A stretch of 64,000 bases of DNA from Streptomyces sp. CCM_MD2014 (GCF_000772045.1 NZ_CP009754.1:3038001-3102000), one strand, 5' to 3'; shown: positions 1-8,966, counted from the first letter of the stretch. Numbers and translations are program-made. Notes: generated by a model from the sequence alone, not told the origin.

Positions 1-9
1 TCTCTTCAG

Positions 10-37
10 CGGGCCGTCGGAGGAATCCGGCGGCCCG
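10..37. terminator. Hairpin upstream of the acetyltransferase gene
   Basis: An inverted repeat pairs CGGGCCG (10-16) with CGGCCCG (31-37), with an inner CGG/CCG pair, around a short AGGAAT loop. It ends 30 bases before the first start codon and probably terminates whatever gene lies left of the window. There is only a weak T-run after it, so the direction is not certain. Confidence 0.5.
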
Positions 38-67
38 TTGTCGTACCCGTGGGGCACACTCGGCGGC

Positions 68-574
68 ATGGACTTCGTGATCCGGCGGGCGACGGCCGAG
101 GAGTACGACACCCTCGGCGAGATCACCGCGCAGGCCTACCTGCGCGACGGGCTCCTCGACTTCGGGGAGAGCGACGCGTACCTGTACGAGCTGCGCGACG
201 TGGCCAAGCGGGCGGCGGCCGCGGAGGTGCTGGTCGCCGCGGCGGACGGCCGGGTGCTCGGCGGCGTGACCTTCGTGCCGTCCGGCGGCCCCATGGCGGA
301 CATCGCGCGCCCCGGCGAGGCCGAGATACGCATGCTCGCCGTCGCCCGGGAGGCACGCGGCCGCGGGGCCGGCGAGGCCCTCGTGCGGGCCTGCGTGGAC
401 CGCGCCCGGACCGTGCCGGGGTGTACGGGCGTCGTGCTGTCCACGCAGACCGCCATGCGCACCGCGCACCGCCTCTACGAGCGCCTGGGCTTCGTCCGCA
501 CGCCCGGCCGCGACTGGAACCCCCTGCCGGAGCTGGACGACATCATGCTGCTCGCCTATGAGCTGACGCTGTGA
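68..574 (+). CDS. GNAT-family N-acetyltransferase
   Basis: 168-residue protein of the GNAT fold, which transfers an acetyl group from acetyl-CoA to an amine; the substrate cannot be read from sequence. The acetyl-CoA loop is visible around residues 98-110 (EIRMLAVAREARGRGAGEAL, the R/Q-x-x-G-x-G/A signature), followed by the terminal helix-strand with the LYERLGFVRTPGRD motif typical of RimI-like members. I chose ATG at 68 rather than the in-frame ATG at 38 because the earlier one falls at the edge of the upstream hairpin and the added residues do not look like the family. It stands alone between a hairpin and the nrd control region. Family assignment is firm, substrate unknown. Confidence 0.85.
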   Translation: MDFVIRRATAEEYDTLGEITAQAYLRDGLLDFGESDAYLYELRDVAKRAAAAEVLVAAADGRVLGGVTFVPSGGPMADIARPGEAEIRMLAVAREARGRGAGEALVRACVDRARTVPGCTGVVLSTQTAMRTAHRLYERLGFVRTPGRDWNPLPELDDIMLLAYELTL

Positions 575-599
575 GCCCCAGCGGTGAACTGACGCGCTG

Positions 600-646
600 A
601 CACAACATCTGGGGGTGCTGGCGAAGCCCGGCACAAGATGTATGCT
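600..646 (+). promoter_or_regulatory. Candidate pair of NrdR boxes
   Basis: Two similar 12-mers, CACAACATCTGG (601-612) and CACAAGATGTAT (632-643), start 31 bp apart, three helical turns. NrdR boxes are known to occur as such pairs upstream of Streptomyces ribonucleotide reductase operons. The location just before the B12 riboswitch of nrdABS fits. The match is by eye. Confidence 0.5.
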
Positions 647-800
647 CATGCTCGCTGTCGCCGCAGGGGAATCCGGTGCGAATCCGGAACTGTCCCGCAA
701 CGGTGTACTTGCGTGCATCCGTACGTCTTCGCACGTGCGCGCACGCCTGTCCAGTCCGAGGACCTGCCGACAGTGCGCCCGGCCGCCTTGGCCCGGGTGC
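605..800 (+). promoter_or_regulatory. Cobalamin (B12) riboswitch of the nrdABS operon
   Basis: The leader carries the conserved core of AdoCbl riboswitches: GGTGCGAATCC followed by CTGTCCCGC (about 672-698), and the B12 box AGTCCGAGGACCTGCCGACA at 753-772. An AdoCbl riboswitch repressing nrdABS is documented in S. coelicolor, where it shuts off the oxygen-dependent class Ia enzyme when B12 is available for the class II enzyme. The outer borders given are approximate. Confidence 0.93.
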
Positions 801-815
801 CATGACGTCCGGGCC
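790..815 (+). terminator. Possible expression-platform hairpin of the B12 riboswitch
   Basis: GGCCCGG (790-796) can pair with CCGGGCC (809-815) immediately 3' of the B12 box region, about 95 bases before nrdA. It may be the terminator stem switched by ligand binding. It has no U-run, which is common for actinobacterial terminators, so the assignment is an inference from position. Confidence 0.4.
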
Positions 816-909
816 TCGTGGAGTGGGCCGGTGGACGCGACGCCGTGCGCGCTCGTGAGCTGCCCCCTGCCCTCCCCCAGGCCCCGTGCCGAGCGAGGGA
901 GTGCTCCAC

Positions 910-3318
910 ATGACCATCGCGCCAGCGGACCCGGCTTCAGCGAAACCGGCGACGGCTCCAGCCACCCCGGGATCCACGGACCCCGCCACCGGGGAACCCG
1001 ACGGCCCCGGTGCCGCCCTGCTGCGGACCCTGACCGAGCTGACCGCCGACCTTCCCGACGCCGACCCCGGCCGGGTGGCCGCCGCCGCGCTGCGCGGCCG
1101 GTCCGCGCACGCCGACGAGGCCGAGCTGCGCGAGCTGGCCACCGAGGCGGCCGCCGGTCTGATCTCCGAGGACCCGGTCTACTCCCGGCTGGCCGCCCGG
1201 CTGCTGACCATCGGCATCCGCGCCGAGGCCGCCTCCCAGGGCGTCGTGACCTTCACCGACTCGGTCGCCACCGGCCACCGCGAGGGCCTGATCGCCGACC
1301 GCACGGCCGCCTTCGTGCGGCAGCACGCGGCCCGCCTGGACGCGCTGATCGACCCGGACGCCGACGACCGCTTCGGCTACTTCGGGCTGCGCACCCTGTA
1401 CAGCCGCTACCTGCTCCGCCACCCGATCACCCGCAAGGCCGTCGAGACTCCCCAGCACTTCCTGCTCCGGGTCGCCGCCGGACTCGCCGAGGACGACACC
1501 GCGCGGTCCGTGGACGAGGTCGCCGCCCTGTACGGTCTGATGAGCCGCCTCGACTACCTCCCCTCCTCCCCCACCCTCTTCAACTCCGGCACCCGGCACG
1601 CCCAGATGTCGTCCTGCTACCTCCTGGACTCCCCCAAGGACGAGCTGGACTCCCTCTACGACCGCCTCCACCAGGTCGCCCGCCTCTCCAAGCACGCCGG
1701 CGGCATCGGCATCGCCTACTCCCGCGTCCGCGCCCGGGGTTCGCTGATCCGCGGCACCAACGGGCACTCCAACGGCATCGTCCCGTTCCTGAAGACGCTG
1801 GACGCCTCGGTGGCCGCCGTGAACCAGGGCGGCCGGCGCAAGGGCGCGGCGGCGGTCTACCTGGAGACCTGGCACGCGGACGTCGAGGAGTTCCTGGAGC
1901 TGCGGGACAACACCGGCGAGGACGCCCGCCGCACGCACAACCTGAACCTCGCGCACTGGGTGCCGGACGAGTTCATGCGCCGCGTGGACGCCGACGGGAC
2001 CTGGTCGCTGTTCTCCCCCGCCGACGTGCCGGAACTGACCGACCTGTGGGGCGAGGAGTTCGACGCCGCCTACCGCAGGGCCGAGGAGGCCGGGCTCGCC
2101 CGCAAGACGCTGCCCGCCCGCGAGCTGTACGGCCGCATGATGCGCACCCTCGCGCAGACCGGCAACGGCTGGATGACCTTCAAGGACACCGCCAACCGCA
2201 CCGCGAACCAGACGGCGACCCCGGGCCACGTCGTCCACTCCTCCAACCTCTGCACGGAGATCCTGGAGGTCACCGACGACGGGGAGACGGCGGTCTGCAA
2301 CCTGGGCTCGGTCAACCTCGGCGCCTTCGTCGACCCCGCGAGCGGCGACATGGACTGGGAGCGCCTCGACGCCACCGTCCGCACCGCGGTGACCTTCCTG
2401 GACCGGGTCGTCGACATCAACTTCTATCCGACCGAGCAGGCCGGTCGCTCCAACGCCCGCTGGCGCCCGGTCGGCCTCGGCGCGATGGGTCTCCAGGACG
2501 TCTTCTTCCGGCTGCGCCTGCCCTTCGACTCCGCCGAGGCGAAGGCCCTGTCGACCCGCATCGCCGAGCGGATCATGCTCGCGGCGTACGAGACCTCCGC
2601 CGACCTCGCCGAGCGGGGCGGCCCCGCGCCGGCCTGGGAGAAGACCCGTACGGCCCAGGGTGTGCTGCACCCCGACCACTACGACGTGGCGCCCGCCTGG
2701 CCGGAGCGCTGGGCCGCGCTGCGCGAGCGCATGGCGAGGACCGGGCTGCGCAACTCCCTGCTCCTGGCCATCGCGCCGACCGCGACCATCGCCTCGATCG
2801 CCGGTGTCTACGAGTGCATCGAGCCGCAGGTCTCCAACCTGTTCAAGCGCGAGACGCTGTCGGGCGAGTTCCTCCAGGTCAACTCCTACCTGGTGGACGA
2901 CCTCAAGCGGCTCGGCGTGTGGGACGCCCGCACTCGTGAGGCGCTGCGCGAGGCGGGCGGCTCGGTGCAGGGCTTCTCCTGGATTCCCGAGGACGTGCGT
3001 GCGCTGTACCGCACCGCCTGGGAGATCCCGCAGCGCGGCCTGATCGACATGGCCGCCGCCCGCACCCCGTACCTCGACCAGGCGCAGTCGCTGAACCTGT
3101 TCCTGGAGACGCCGACCATCGGGAAGCTCTCCTCGATGTACGCGTACGCATGGAAGCAGGGCCTGAAGACCACGTACTACCTGCGCTCGCGCCCGGCGAC
3201 CCGGATCGCCCGCGCCGCGGCCCGAGCCACCGCTCCCGTCCCCGTGCAGGCCGGCCCGGACCCCGAAGCGGTCGCCTGCTCCCTGGAAAACCCCGAGTCC
3301 TGCGAGGCCTGCCAGTGA
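910..3318 (+). CDS. nrdA: Class Ia ribonucleoside-diphosphate reductase, large (alpha) subunit
   Basis: 802-residue catalytic subunit that reduces NDPs to dNDPs in the cytosol together with NrdB. The radical-site cysteine lies in NLCTEI (Cys448); the substrate-binding PTATIASIAGVYECIEPQ block and the C-terminal redox pair CEAC (last five residues) are present. The N-terminal 100 residues are helical and may be a divergent ATP-cone; I cannot confirm a functional allosteric site. ATG at 910 is preferred over the in-frame GTG at 886 because the GAGGGAG-like ribosome site (about 894-902) sits between them. Expression should be controlled by the upstream B12 riboswitch and NrdR boxes. The stop codon overlaps the nrdB start (TGATG), indicating coupled translation. 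Confidence 0.95.
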   Translation: MTIAPADPASAKPATAPATPGSTDPATGEPDGPGAALLRTLTELTADLPDADPGRVAAAALRGRSAHADEAELRELATEAAAGLISEDPVYSRLAARLLTIGIRAEAASQGVVTFTDSVATGHREGLIADRTAAFVRQHAARLDALIDPDADDRFGYFGLRTLYSRYLLRHPITRKAVETPQHFLLRVAAGLAEDDTARSVDEVAALYGLMSRLDYLPSSPTLFNSGTRHAQMSSCYLLDSPKDELDSLYDRLHQVARLSKHAGGIGIAYSRVRARGSLIRGTNGHSNGIVPFLKTLDASVAAVNQGGRRKGAAAVYLETWHADVEEFLELRDNTGEDARRTHNLNLAHWVPDEFMRRVDADGTWSLFSPADVPELTDLWGEEFDAAYRRAEEAGLARKTLPARELYGRMMRTLAQTGNGWMTFKDTANRTANQTATPGHVVHSSNLCTEILEVTDDGETAVCNLGSVNLGAFVDPASGDMDWERLDATVRTAVTFLDRVVDINFYPTEQAGRSNARWRPVGLGAMGLQDVFFRLRLPFDSAEAKALSTRIAERIMLAAYETSADLAERGGPAPAWEKTRTAQGVLHPDHYDVAPAWPERWAALRERMARTGLRNSLLLAIAPTATIASIAGVYECIEPQVSNLFKRETLSGEFLQVNSYLVDDLKRLGVWDARTREALREAGGSVQGFSWIPEDVRALYRTAWEIPQRGLIDMAAARTPYLDQAQSLNLFLETPTIGKLSSMYAYAWKQGLKTTYYLRSRPATRIARAAARATAPVPVQAGPDPEAVACSLENPESCEACQ

Positions 3319-4349
3319 TGACCACCGAGACCCCCGCCGACCCCGCCACCAAGAACCTGCTCGACCCGGGCTTCGAGCTGACCCTGCGCCCCATGCGCTA
3401 CCCGGACTTCTACGAGCGCTACCGGGACGCCATCAAGAACACCTGGCACGTGGAGGAGGTCGACCTCCACTCGGACGTCGCCGACCTGGCGAAGCTCAGC
3501 CCCGAGGAGCAGCACCTGATCGGCCGGCTGGTGGCCTTCTTCGCCACCGGCGACTCGATCGTCGCGAACAACCTGGTGCTCACCCTCTACAAGCACATCA
3601 ACTCCCCCGAGGCGCGGCTGTACCTGTCCCGCCAGCTCTTCGAGGAGGCCGTCCACGTCCAGTTCTACCTGACCCTGCTGGACACCTACCTGCCCGACCC
3701 GGACGACCGGGCCGCCGCCTTCGCGGCCGTGGAGAACATCCCGTCCATCCGGGAGAAGGCCGAGTTCTGCTTCAAGTGGATGGACTCGGTGGAGTCGATC
3801 GACCGCCTGGAGACCAAGGCCGACCGGCGCCGGTTCCTGCTGAACCTGATCTGCTTCGCCGCGTGCATCGAGGGCCTGTTCTTCTACGGCGCCTTCGCCT
3901 ACGTCTACTGGTTCCGCAGCCGCGGCCTGCTGCACGGTCTGGCCACCGGCACCAACTGGGTGTTCCGGGACGAGACGATGCACATGTCCTTCGCGTTCGA
4001 CGTCGTCGACACCGTGCGCAAGGAGGAGCCGGAGCTGTTCGACGACGCGCTCCGGCAGGAGGTCACCGACATGCTGAGGGAGGCCGTCGAGGCCGAGCTG
4101 CAGTTCGCGCGCGACCTGTGCGGCGACGGCCTCCCGGGGATGAATACCGACTCGATGCGGCAGTACCTGGAGTGCGTGGCCGATCAGCGTCTGACGCGGC
4201 TCGGCTTCGCTCCGGTGTACGGCTCCGAGAACCCCTTCTCCTTCATGGAGCTGCAGGGTGTTCAGGAGTTGACCAACTTCTTCGAGCGGCGTCCCTCGGC
4301 GTACCAGGTGGCGGTGGAGGGCACCGTCGACCTGGACGAGGACTTCTGA
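3318..4349 (+). CDS. nrdB: Class Ia ribonucleoside-diphosphate reductase, small (beta) subunit
   Basis: 343-residue ferritin-like R2 subunit that houses the di-metal site and tyrosyl radical and passes the radical to NrdA. Carboxylate and histidine ligands are seen in HVEEVDLHSD, LFEEAVHVQFY and FRDETMHMSFAFD; the acidic C-terminal tail VDLDEDF is the expected NrdA-docking peptide. Its ATG overlaps the nrdA stop by one base. The length fits R2 proteins. Its last 88 bases are overlapped on the other strand by a possible small membrane-protein gene. Confidence 0.95.
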   Translation: MTTETPADPATKNLLDPGFELTLRPMRYPDFYERYRDAIKNTWHVEEVDLHSDVADLAKLSPEEQHLIGRLVAFFATGDSIVANNLVLTLYKHINSPEARLYLSRQLFEEAVHVQFYLTLLDTYLPDPDDRAAAFAAVENIPSIREKAEFCFKWMDSVESIDRLETKADRRRFLLNLICFAACIEGLFFYGAFAYVYWFRSRGLLHGLATGTNWVFRDETMHMSFAFDVVDTVRKEEPELFDDALRQEVTDMLREAVEAELQFARDLCGDGLPGMNTDSMRQYLECVADQRLTRLGFAPVYGSENPFSFMELQGVQELTNFFERRPSAYQVAVEGTVDLDEDF

Positions 4350-4522
4350 GCCTCCTTCTCCCGGCTCCTCCCCTCCTGGATCCTCCCCTCCCGGGCCTCC
4401 CTGATCTGGCGGTCGATGCGCCTGTCGCGCACGATGCCGATCACCGAGGGGAGGACCATGAGGACGAGGAGTCCGAAGGTCGCGAGCATTCCGACAAGGC
4501 CTTCTATCTGGTTTCCGGTCAT
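4262..4522 (-). CDS. Possible small membrane protein antisense to the nrdB end
   Basis: An 86-residue frame begins MTGNQIEGLVGMLATFG, continues with a clear single membrane helix (LLVLMVLPSVIGIV) and then a basic, charged stretch (RDRRIDRQIREAREG). A hydrophobic helix followed by a positive cytoplasmic flank is not what a random shadow frame usually gives. It overlaps the nrdB 3' end by 88 bases and runs opposite to the nrd operon. A GGAG lies about 24 bases upstream of the ATG, too far to be a convincing ribosome site. No function is recognised. Confidence 0.4.
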   Translation of the reverse strand: MTGNQIEGLVGMLATFGLLVLMVLPSVIGIVRDRRIDRQIREAREGRIQEGRSREKEAQKSSSRSTVPSTATWYAEGRRSKKLVNS

Positions 4523-4614
4523 GACACCACTGTCGCGCCGGAGACTCCTTACCGTCAGTGGCAGGACTGCCGTAAGACCTCGATTTCCTGCCATCGACGA
4601 GGCACACTGGCGGC

Positions 4615-5583
4615 ATGCTGCAGAACGTGGCCGCCGTCCTGCTGGACGGCGCACACCCCTTCGAACTCGGCGTGATCTGCGAGGTCTTCGGCATCGACCG
4701 GAGCGACGAGGGCCTGCCGGGGTACGACTTCGCGGTGGTCTCCGCGGAGGGCCCCACGCTGGGCACCCACGTCGGCGGGCTGACCGTCTCCACGCCGTAC
4801 GGTCTGGAGCGGCTGGAGGAGGCCGACCTGATCGCGGTGCCGGCGGGCAGCGACTTCGTCCGCCGGGAGTACCCGCCCGAGCTGCTGGACGCCCTGCGCA
4901 GGGCGACGGCCCGGGGCACACGCGTGCTGAGCGTGTGCTCCGGCGTCTTCGTACTGGCCGCCGCCGGTCTGCTGGACGGGCGGCGGTGCGCGGTGCACTG
5001 GCACCACGCGGCCGAGCTGGCCCGGCAGTACCCGCGGGCCGAGGTCGCGCCGGACGTGCTCTACGTCGACGAGGACCCGGTGATCACCTCCGCCGGAACG
5101 GCCGCCGGCATCGACGCCTGCCTGCACATCGTGCGCAAGGAGCAGGGGCCGGAGGTCGCCAACCGCATCGCCCGGCGCATGGTGGTGCCGCCCCACCGGG
5201 ACGGCGGGCAGGCGCAGTACATCGAACGGCCGCTGCCGCGCTCCTCCTGCGACACCGTCGGCGAGGTGCTGGCCTGGATGGAGCAGCACCTCGACGAGGA
5301 GGTCACCGTCGAGCAGTTGGCGGCACGGGCCCACATGTCCCCGCGCACCTTCGCCCGCCGCTTCCAGCAGGAGACGGGAACGACTCCCTACCGCTGGATA
5401 CTGCGCCAGCGCGTGCTGCTGGCCCAGCGGCTGCTGGAGGCGACGGACGAGACGATGGACTCGATCGCCTGGCGCGCCGGCTTCGGCACGGCGGCGGCCC
5501 TGAGGCACCAGTTCGTCCGGACCCTGGGCACCACCCCGCACGCCTACCGGCGCACCTTCCGGGGCCCGGAGGCCGCCGCCTGA
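4615..5583 (+). CDS. nrdS: NrdS, GATase1-like AraC-family regulator
   Basis: 322-residue regulator with an N-terminal DJ-1/PfpI (glutamine amidotransferase-like) domain (residues about 5-175) and a C-terminal AraC double helix-turn-helix (about 215-315). The nucleophile-elbow cysteine is present in LSVCSGVFVLAAAGLLDG; the DNA-binding part shows VEQLAARAHMSPRTFARRFQ and the second helix pair DSIAWRAGFGTAAALRHQF. It lies 265 bases after nrdB; in S. coelicolor the orthologous gene is the third gene of nrdABS. What it senses and regulates is unclear to me. It converges on the cyp170A1 gene 15 bases away. Confidence 0.85.
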   Translation: MLQNVAAVLLDGAHPFELGVICEVFGIDRSDEGLPGYDFAVVSAEGPTLGTHVGGLTVSTPYGLERLEEADLIAVPAGSDFVRREYPPELLDALRRATARGTRVLSVCSGVFVLAAAGLLDGRRCAVHWHHAAELARQYPRAEVAPDVLYVDEDPVITSAGTAAGIDACLHIVRKEQGPEVANRIARRMVVPPHRDGGQAQYIERPLPRSSCDTVGEVLAWMEQHLDEEVTVEQLAARAHMSPRTFARRFQQETGTTPYRWILRQRVLLAQRLLEATDETMDSIAWRAGFGTAAALRHQFVRTLGTTPHAYRRTFRGPEAAA

Positions 5584-5598
5584 TCCGTCACGGTCGCG

Positions 5599-6975
5599 TC
5601 ATCGCGCCACGGGCCTGACCAGCAGGTCGTGCGGGCGCAGCGTGATGCCGACGCGGACCGCGTCGTTGGAGCCCGCCACCTGCTCGAAGCGGTACTTCGT
5701 GGCGAGCGCGGCCGTGATCAGCGTGAGCTGGGCCATCGAGAAGTGGTCACTGGGGCACTTCCGCTTGCCCGCGCTGAAAGGCTTCATGGCGTATTTCGGC
5801 ACATTCTTCGCGCGTTCCGGGAGCCATCGGTCCGGGTCGAACTCCAGGTTGCGGTCGTACGACTTCGGATCGCGTTGGATTGCGTACGGACTGTAGATGA
5901 TGTCGGCACCGGCCGGAATGCGATAGCCACCGAGTTCGCTCTCGGCCACCGCGCGCCGCGTCAATACCCATACGGCGGGGCGCAAACGCATGGCCTCCAC
6001 GATGACATTGCCGGTGTGCGTGAGCTTCCGGACGTCCTCGAATGCCACGGGACGCCCGCCGGTGACCGCTTCGACTTCGTCGCGTATGCGGTCGGCATGT
6101 TCCGGATGGTCGGCAAGTGCCTGGAGCAACCACATGATCGTGGACGCGATGGTTTCACTGCCGGGGGTGAGTATCGCGACCACCTGGTCGTGGATCTCCT
6201 GTTCCCCGATCGGGTCGCCATTGTCGTCCTTCGCCTCCAGCAATGCCGTGAGCAAATCGTCCGGCTTTTGACCGGATGCGCGGCGCTCGGCGATGATCTC
6301 GTCGACCAGCAGATGCAGATCGGCCAATGCGTCGTTGAATCGGCGGTTGGCCGGAATCGGCAGCCGGTACAGGGGCCCGAGCGGGACCACCATGCGCCGG
6401 TACATGCCCCTGAAGACGGTGGCGAGCGCGACGCAGAGCCGCTCGGCCCGCTCGTCCATGTACTGCCCGCGCAGCAGGCAGCGGGCCGCGACGCGCACGG
6501 CGACCCGGAAGGACTCGGAGGTGGCGTCGATCGTCCGGCCGGCCTGCCAGCGCTCGGTGAGCGCGTGGGCCTCCTCCTCCATGATCGGCCCGTAGGCGGG
6601 GATGGCGTCGAGCCGGAAGGCCGGCTGGATGGTGCGCCGCTGGCGGCGGTGGAGCGGGCCGTTGGCGGTGGCCACGCCCTCCTTGCCGAGCAGCCCCTCC
6701 AGCGACTCCCACAGCGGGCCGGCTATGTGGTAGTCGGGGTTCAGGGCGAGGGCGCCGGTCAGCTCCGGGTTGGTGACCGCGTAGACGGTCTTGGGGCCGA
6801 GCTTGATGCGCACGATGTCGCCGTGGTCGCGCAGCTGGGACATGAAGGCGAGCGGGTCGCGGGCCAGCCGCCAGCCGTGGCCGAGCAGCGGCACGCCGCC
6901 GCCCGCGACGGGCGGTTCGCGCAGCTCCGTTGCCTCCGGGGCGCGGGTTTCGGGGTTGACGGACTCGACGGTCAT
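5599..6975 (-). CDS. cyp170A1: Cytochrome P450 CYP170A1, albaflavenone biosynthesis
   Basis: 458-residue P450 that oxidises epi-isozizaene in two steps through albaflavenols to the sesquiterpene ketone albaflavenone. The haem ligand is Cys407 in [13 protein letters not shown], where the usual Gly two residues after Cys is Ser. The I-helix has a Gly-Ser-Glu-Thr pattern (TPGSETIAS) and the ExxR pair is replaced by EAMRLRP. The S. coelicolor enzyme is also reported to have a second, terpene-synthase activity making farnesene; the DDLLT segment near residue 240 lies in the region discussed for it. The ATG overlaps the synthase stop (ATGA), so the two are coupled. The 3' half uses noticeably more A/T-ending codons than the 5' half. 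Confidence 0.93.
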   Translation of the reverse strand: MTVESVNPETRAPEATELREPPVAGGGVPLLGHGWRLARDPLAFMSQLRDHGDIVRIKLGPKTVYAVTNPELTGALALNPDYHIAGPLWESLEGLLGKEGVATANGPLHRRQRRTIQPAFRLDAIPAYGPIMEEEAHALTERWQAGRTIDATSESFRVAVRVAARCLLRGQYMDERAERLCVALATVFRGMYRRMVVPLGPLYRLPIPANRRFNDALADLHLLVDEIIAERRASGQKPDDLLTALLEAKDDNGDPIGEQEIHDQVVAILTPGSETIASTIMWLLQALADHPEHADRIRDEVEAVTGGRPVAFEDVRKLTHTGNVIVEAMRLRPAVWVLTRRAVAESELGGYRIPAGADIIYSPYAIQRDPKSYDRNLEFDPDRWLPERAKNVPKYAMKPFSAGKRKCPSDHFSMAQLTLITAALATKYRFEQVAGSNDAVRVGITLRPHDLLVRPVAR

Positions 6976-8057
6976 TTCTCACCTGCCGCTTCGTTGTTGA
7001 CGTACGGGGGCGTGGACCGGTCGTCCCAGCTGTCGACCATGTACCGGCCGGACTCGTGGTGGAACCAGTAGACGGAACTGAACCAGTTCCGCATATTGCC
7101 GACGTTGGTCCGCACGGCGCCGCTGAGTTCCTTTCCGCGTACGGTTCCGTCGGCGAGCGAGTCGGCGAACCGTAAAGCGTCCTGCTCCACGGCGAGGAAC
7201 TCGGTGATGCATTCCTCGACGCGTCGCCGGACTTCTCCGATTGCTTCTTCGAGCGTGAGTGAATGATGGGTGATGAGACTGATTCCGAGATTGTGGACCT
7301 CGTCTCCCGCTATTTCCTTCGGCAACGAGCAGAGGTCGTTGTACCAGGCGGCGAATTCCTGACTCAGCAGCGCCGCCCGGCGATATGCCGGGTGTTTCCG
7401 TACGGCGTCGGGGAGTTCGCAGCCCGAGCTCGGTTCCAGCAGGTCGGTCCAGATCCAGTGCGCGAAGGTGAGCCGGCGCAGTTCGAGGTACTCCTCGACG
7501 CCGGGCACGATTCCGCGGGTGCGGTTGTGGAATTCACGGTCGTACGCCTCGATCACCGCATGGAAGTGCCGGGCGAACCGGGCGTTCCAGGTGGCCGGCA
7601 GGAAGGCGTAGAGCCGCCGCACGCTGTCGGCGAACCCGGCCACCAGGGTGTCCTCGTGGTGCAGGTGGTCCCCGGGTGAGTCGAGTGCCGTGTGCAGCCG
7701 GGCGCGCAGCCGCCGCCAGGCGCCGGGACGGCCGTGGACGATGTCGCGGTCGTGCCGGTCGTCCCAGACGAAGAACCACGCGCTGTAGTCCGCTATCGCC
7801 TGCATGACCTCGTCGGGAGCGCCCAGGTAGTAGCCCGCCATGAGGTCCGTGTAGCACAGACCGTCGGCATATTCCTCGACCTTGTCCGCCGGCATGAGCC
7901 GCTTTTCGAGCAGCCAGGCGCGGGTGGTCTCCTGGAGCCTGGGCCAATACGGGTGCAGTTGCCGGGGAAATGCCGCCTCGATCACCGGAAGACGAAGTGA
8001 TGACGGTACTGCGATCGCGGTCGGTGTCGCTGTGGTGCCGTGTGAGAAAGCATGCAC
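6972..8057 (-). CDS. eizA: Epi-isozizaene synthase (class I sesquiterpene cyclase)
   Basis: 361-residue cyclase converting farnesyl diphosphate to epi-isozizaene, first step to albaflavenone. The metal-binding aspartate-rich motif DDRHD is near residue 99 and the NSE triad NDLCSLPKE near residue 240; the C-terminal RY pair ([14 protein letters not shown]) is present. GTG at 8057 is chosen: a GAGAGGGG ribosome site lies just before it and the N-terminus ([12 protein letters not shown]) matches the known enzyme. Codon 295 (bases 7175-7173) is TTA, the rare leucine codon that needs the bldA tRNA, so translation is probably tied to development. The first gene of a two-gene operon with cyp170A1. 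Confidence 0.95.
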   Translation of the reverse strand: MHAFSHGTTATPTAIAVPSSLRLPVIEAAFPRQLHPYWPRLQETTRAWLLEKRLMPADKVEEYADGLCYTDLMAGYYLGAPDEVMQAIADYSAWFFVWDDRHDRDIVHGRPGAWRRLRARLHTALDSPGDHLHHEDTLVAGFADSVRRLYAFLPATWNARFARHFHAVIEAYDREFHNRTRGIVPGVEEYLELRRLTFAHWIWTDLLEPSSGCELPDAVRKHPAYRRAALLSQEFAAWYNDLCSLPKEIAGDEVHNLGISLITHHSLTLEEAIGEVRRRVEECITEFLAVEQDALRFADSLADGTVRGKELSGAVRTNVGNMRNWFSSVYWFHHESGRYMVDSWDDRSTPPYVNNEAAGEK

Positions 8058-8155
8058 GAACAAACCCCTCTCAGCCGCCGGTGGCGCACCCCTCTCCCTG
8101 AGCGGGGCGTGCGCCGTTGCGTATCCCCGCACTTCCCATTCAGCACCACAACTGA

Positions 8156-8170
8156 CCGTTCTGGGAACGG
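8156..8170. promoter_or_regulatory. Perfect inverted repeat upstream of eizA
   Basis: CCGTTC-TGG-GAACGG is a 6-bp perfect inverted repeat with a 3-bp spacer, about 100 bases before the eizA start. Its size and place suit a dimeric repressor or activator site, but no regulator is known to me and the promoter elements are not clear. Confidence 0.35.
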
Positions 8171-8245
8171 ATTTGCTTCATTCACTACCCCCGGTGCCGG
8201 AATTCTCCTGTTGTGTGGCGGCTTTCCGTGCGCGCGCACAGACGA

Positions 8246-8282
8246 ACGGCGCCTGCTCGGGGAAGACCCGAACAGACGCCGT
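8246..8282 (-). terminator. Imperfect hairpin after the deformylase gene
   Basis: ACGGCG, CTG and TCGGG on one side pair with CCCGA, CAG and CGCCGT on the other, with single mismatched bases between the three short stems. It begins 34 bases after the deformylase stop codon on the minus strand and separates that gene from the albaflavenone operon. Confidence 0.55.
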
Positions 8283-8315
8283 ACGCAAGGGAGATGTGGG
8301 GCGGGTGGAGCGGTG

Positions 8316-8966
8316 TCAGTCGTTCGCGACCACGGGGTAGCGGGGCTCGTTCTCGGCCATCTGCCGCAGCGCGTCCTTGCGTTCACGCTTGGAGAGCCGG
8401 TCGATGTACAGGTACCCGTACAGGTGGTCCGTCTCGTGCTGCAAACACCGGGCGAAGTACCCGGTGCCGCGCACCTTGACGGGGTTGCCCTTCTCGTCCT
8501 GCCCGGTCACCTCGGCGTAGTCGGGGCGGGCGAGCGGCGCGTAGGCGGTCGGCACGGACAGGCAGCCCTCGTTGCTGTCGTCCAGGCGGCGGCGGTCGGC
8601 GGGCAGTTCGACCAGCTTGGGGTTGCAGACCACGCCGACGTGGCGGACGCCCTCGTCGTCGGGGCAGTCGTAGACGAAGACCTTCTTGGAGACGCCGATC
8701 TGGTTGGCTGCCAGGCCCACGCCCTCGGCGGTGCGCTGGCTGGCGAACATGTCGGCCACCAGCTGCTGGAACTCCTCGCCGAAGTCGGTGACGTCCTCGC
8801 ACTCCTTGTGCAGCACCGGGTTGCCGACCACCGTGATCGGGCGCGAGGTGCCGCGCCCGCGCCAGCCGGCCTCACGCTCCTCGCAGTCCTGGGTGTCGAC
8901 GACGAACCCCTCGTCGTCCACGGGGAGCACGCCCGGGTGCTGCTGATCGGTGTCCTGCTGGGCCAT
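8316..8966 (-). CDS. def: Peptide deformylase
   Basis: 216-residue metalloenzyme that removes the N-formyl group from nascent proteins at the ribosome exit. All three signature motifs are present: [15 protein letters not shown] (metal-binding Cys) and QHETDHLYG (HEXXH-type metal site). An N-terminal extension of about 40 residues (acidic, ending in REAGWRGRG) precedes the catalytic domain, as in a subset of actinobacterial paralogues. ATG at 8966 is chosen because GAGGAAGG lies 10-18 bases before it; the in-frame TTG at 8996 would put that site inside the gene. It is 80 bases downstream of the TPR gene and could be cotranscribed with it. Confidence 0.93.
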   Translation of the reverse strand: MAQQDTDQQHPGVLPVDDEGFVVDTQDCEEREAGWRGRGTSRPITVVGNPVLHKECEDVTDFGEEFQQLVADMFASQRTAEGVGLAANQIGVSKKVFVYDCPDDEGVRHVGVVCNPKLVELPADRRRLDDSNEGCLSVPTAYAPLARPDYAEVTGQDEKGNPVKVRGTGYFARCLQHETDHLYGYLYIDRLSKRERKDALRQMAENEPRYPVVAND

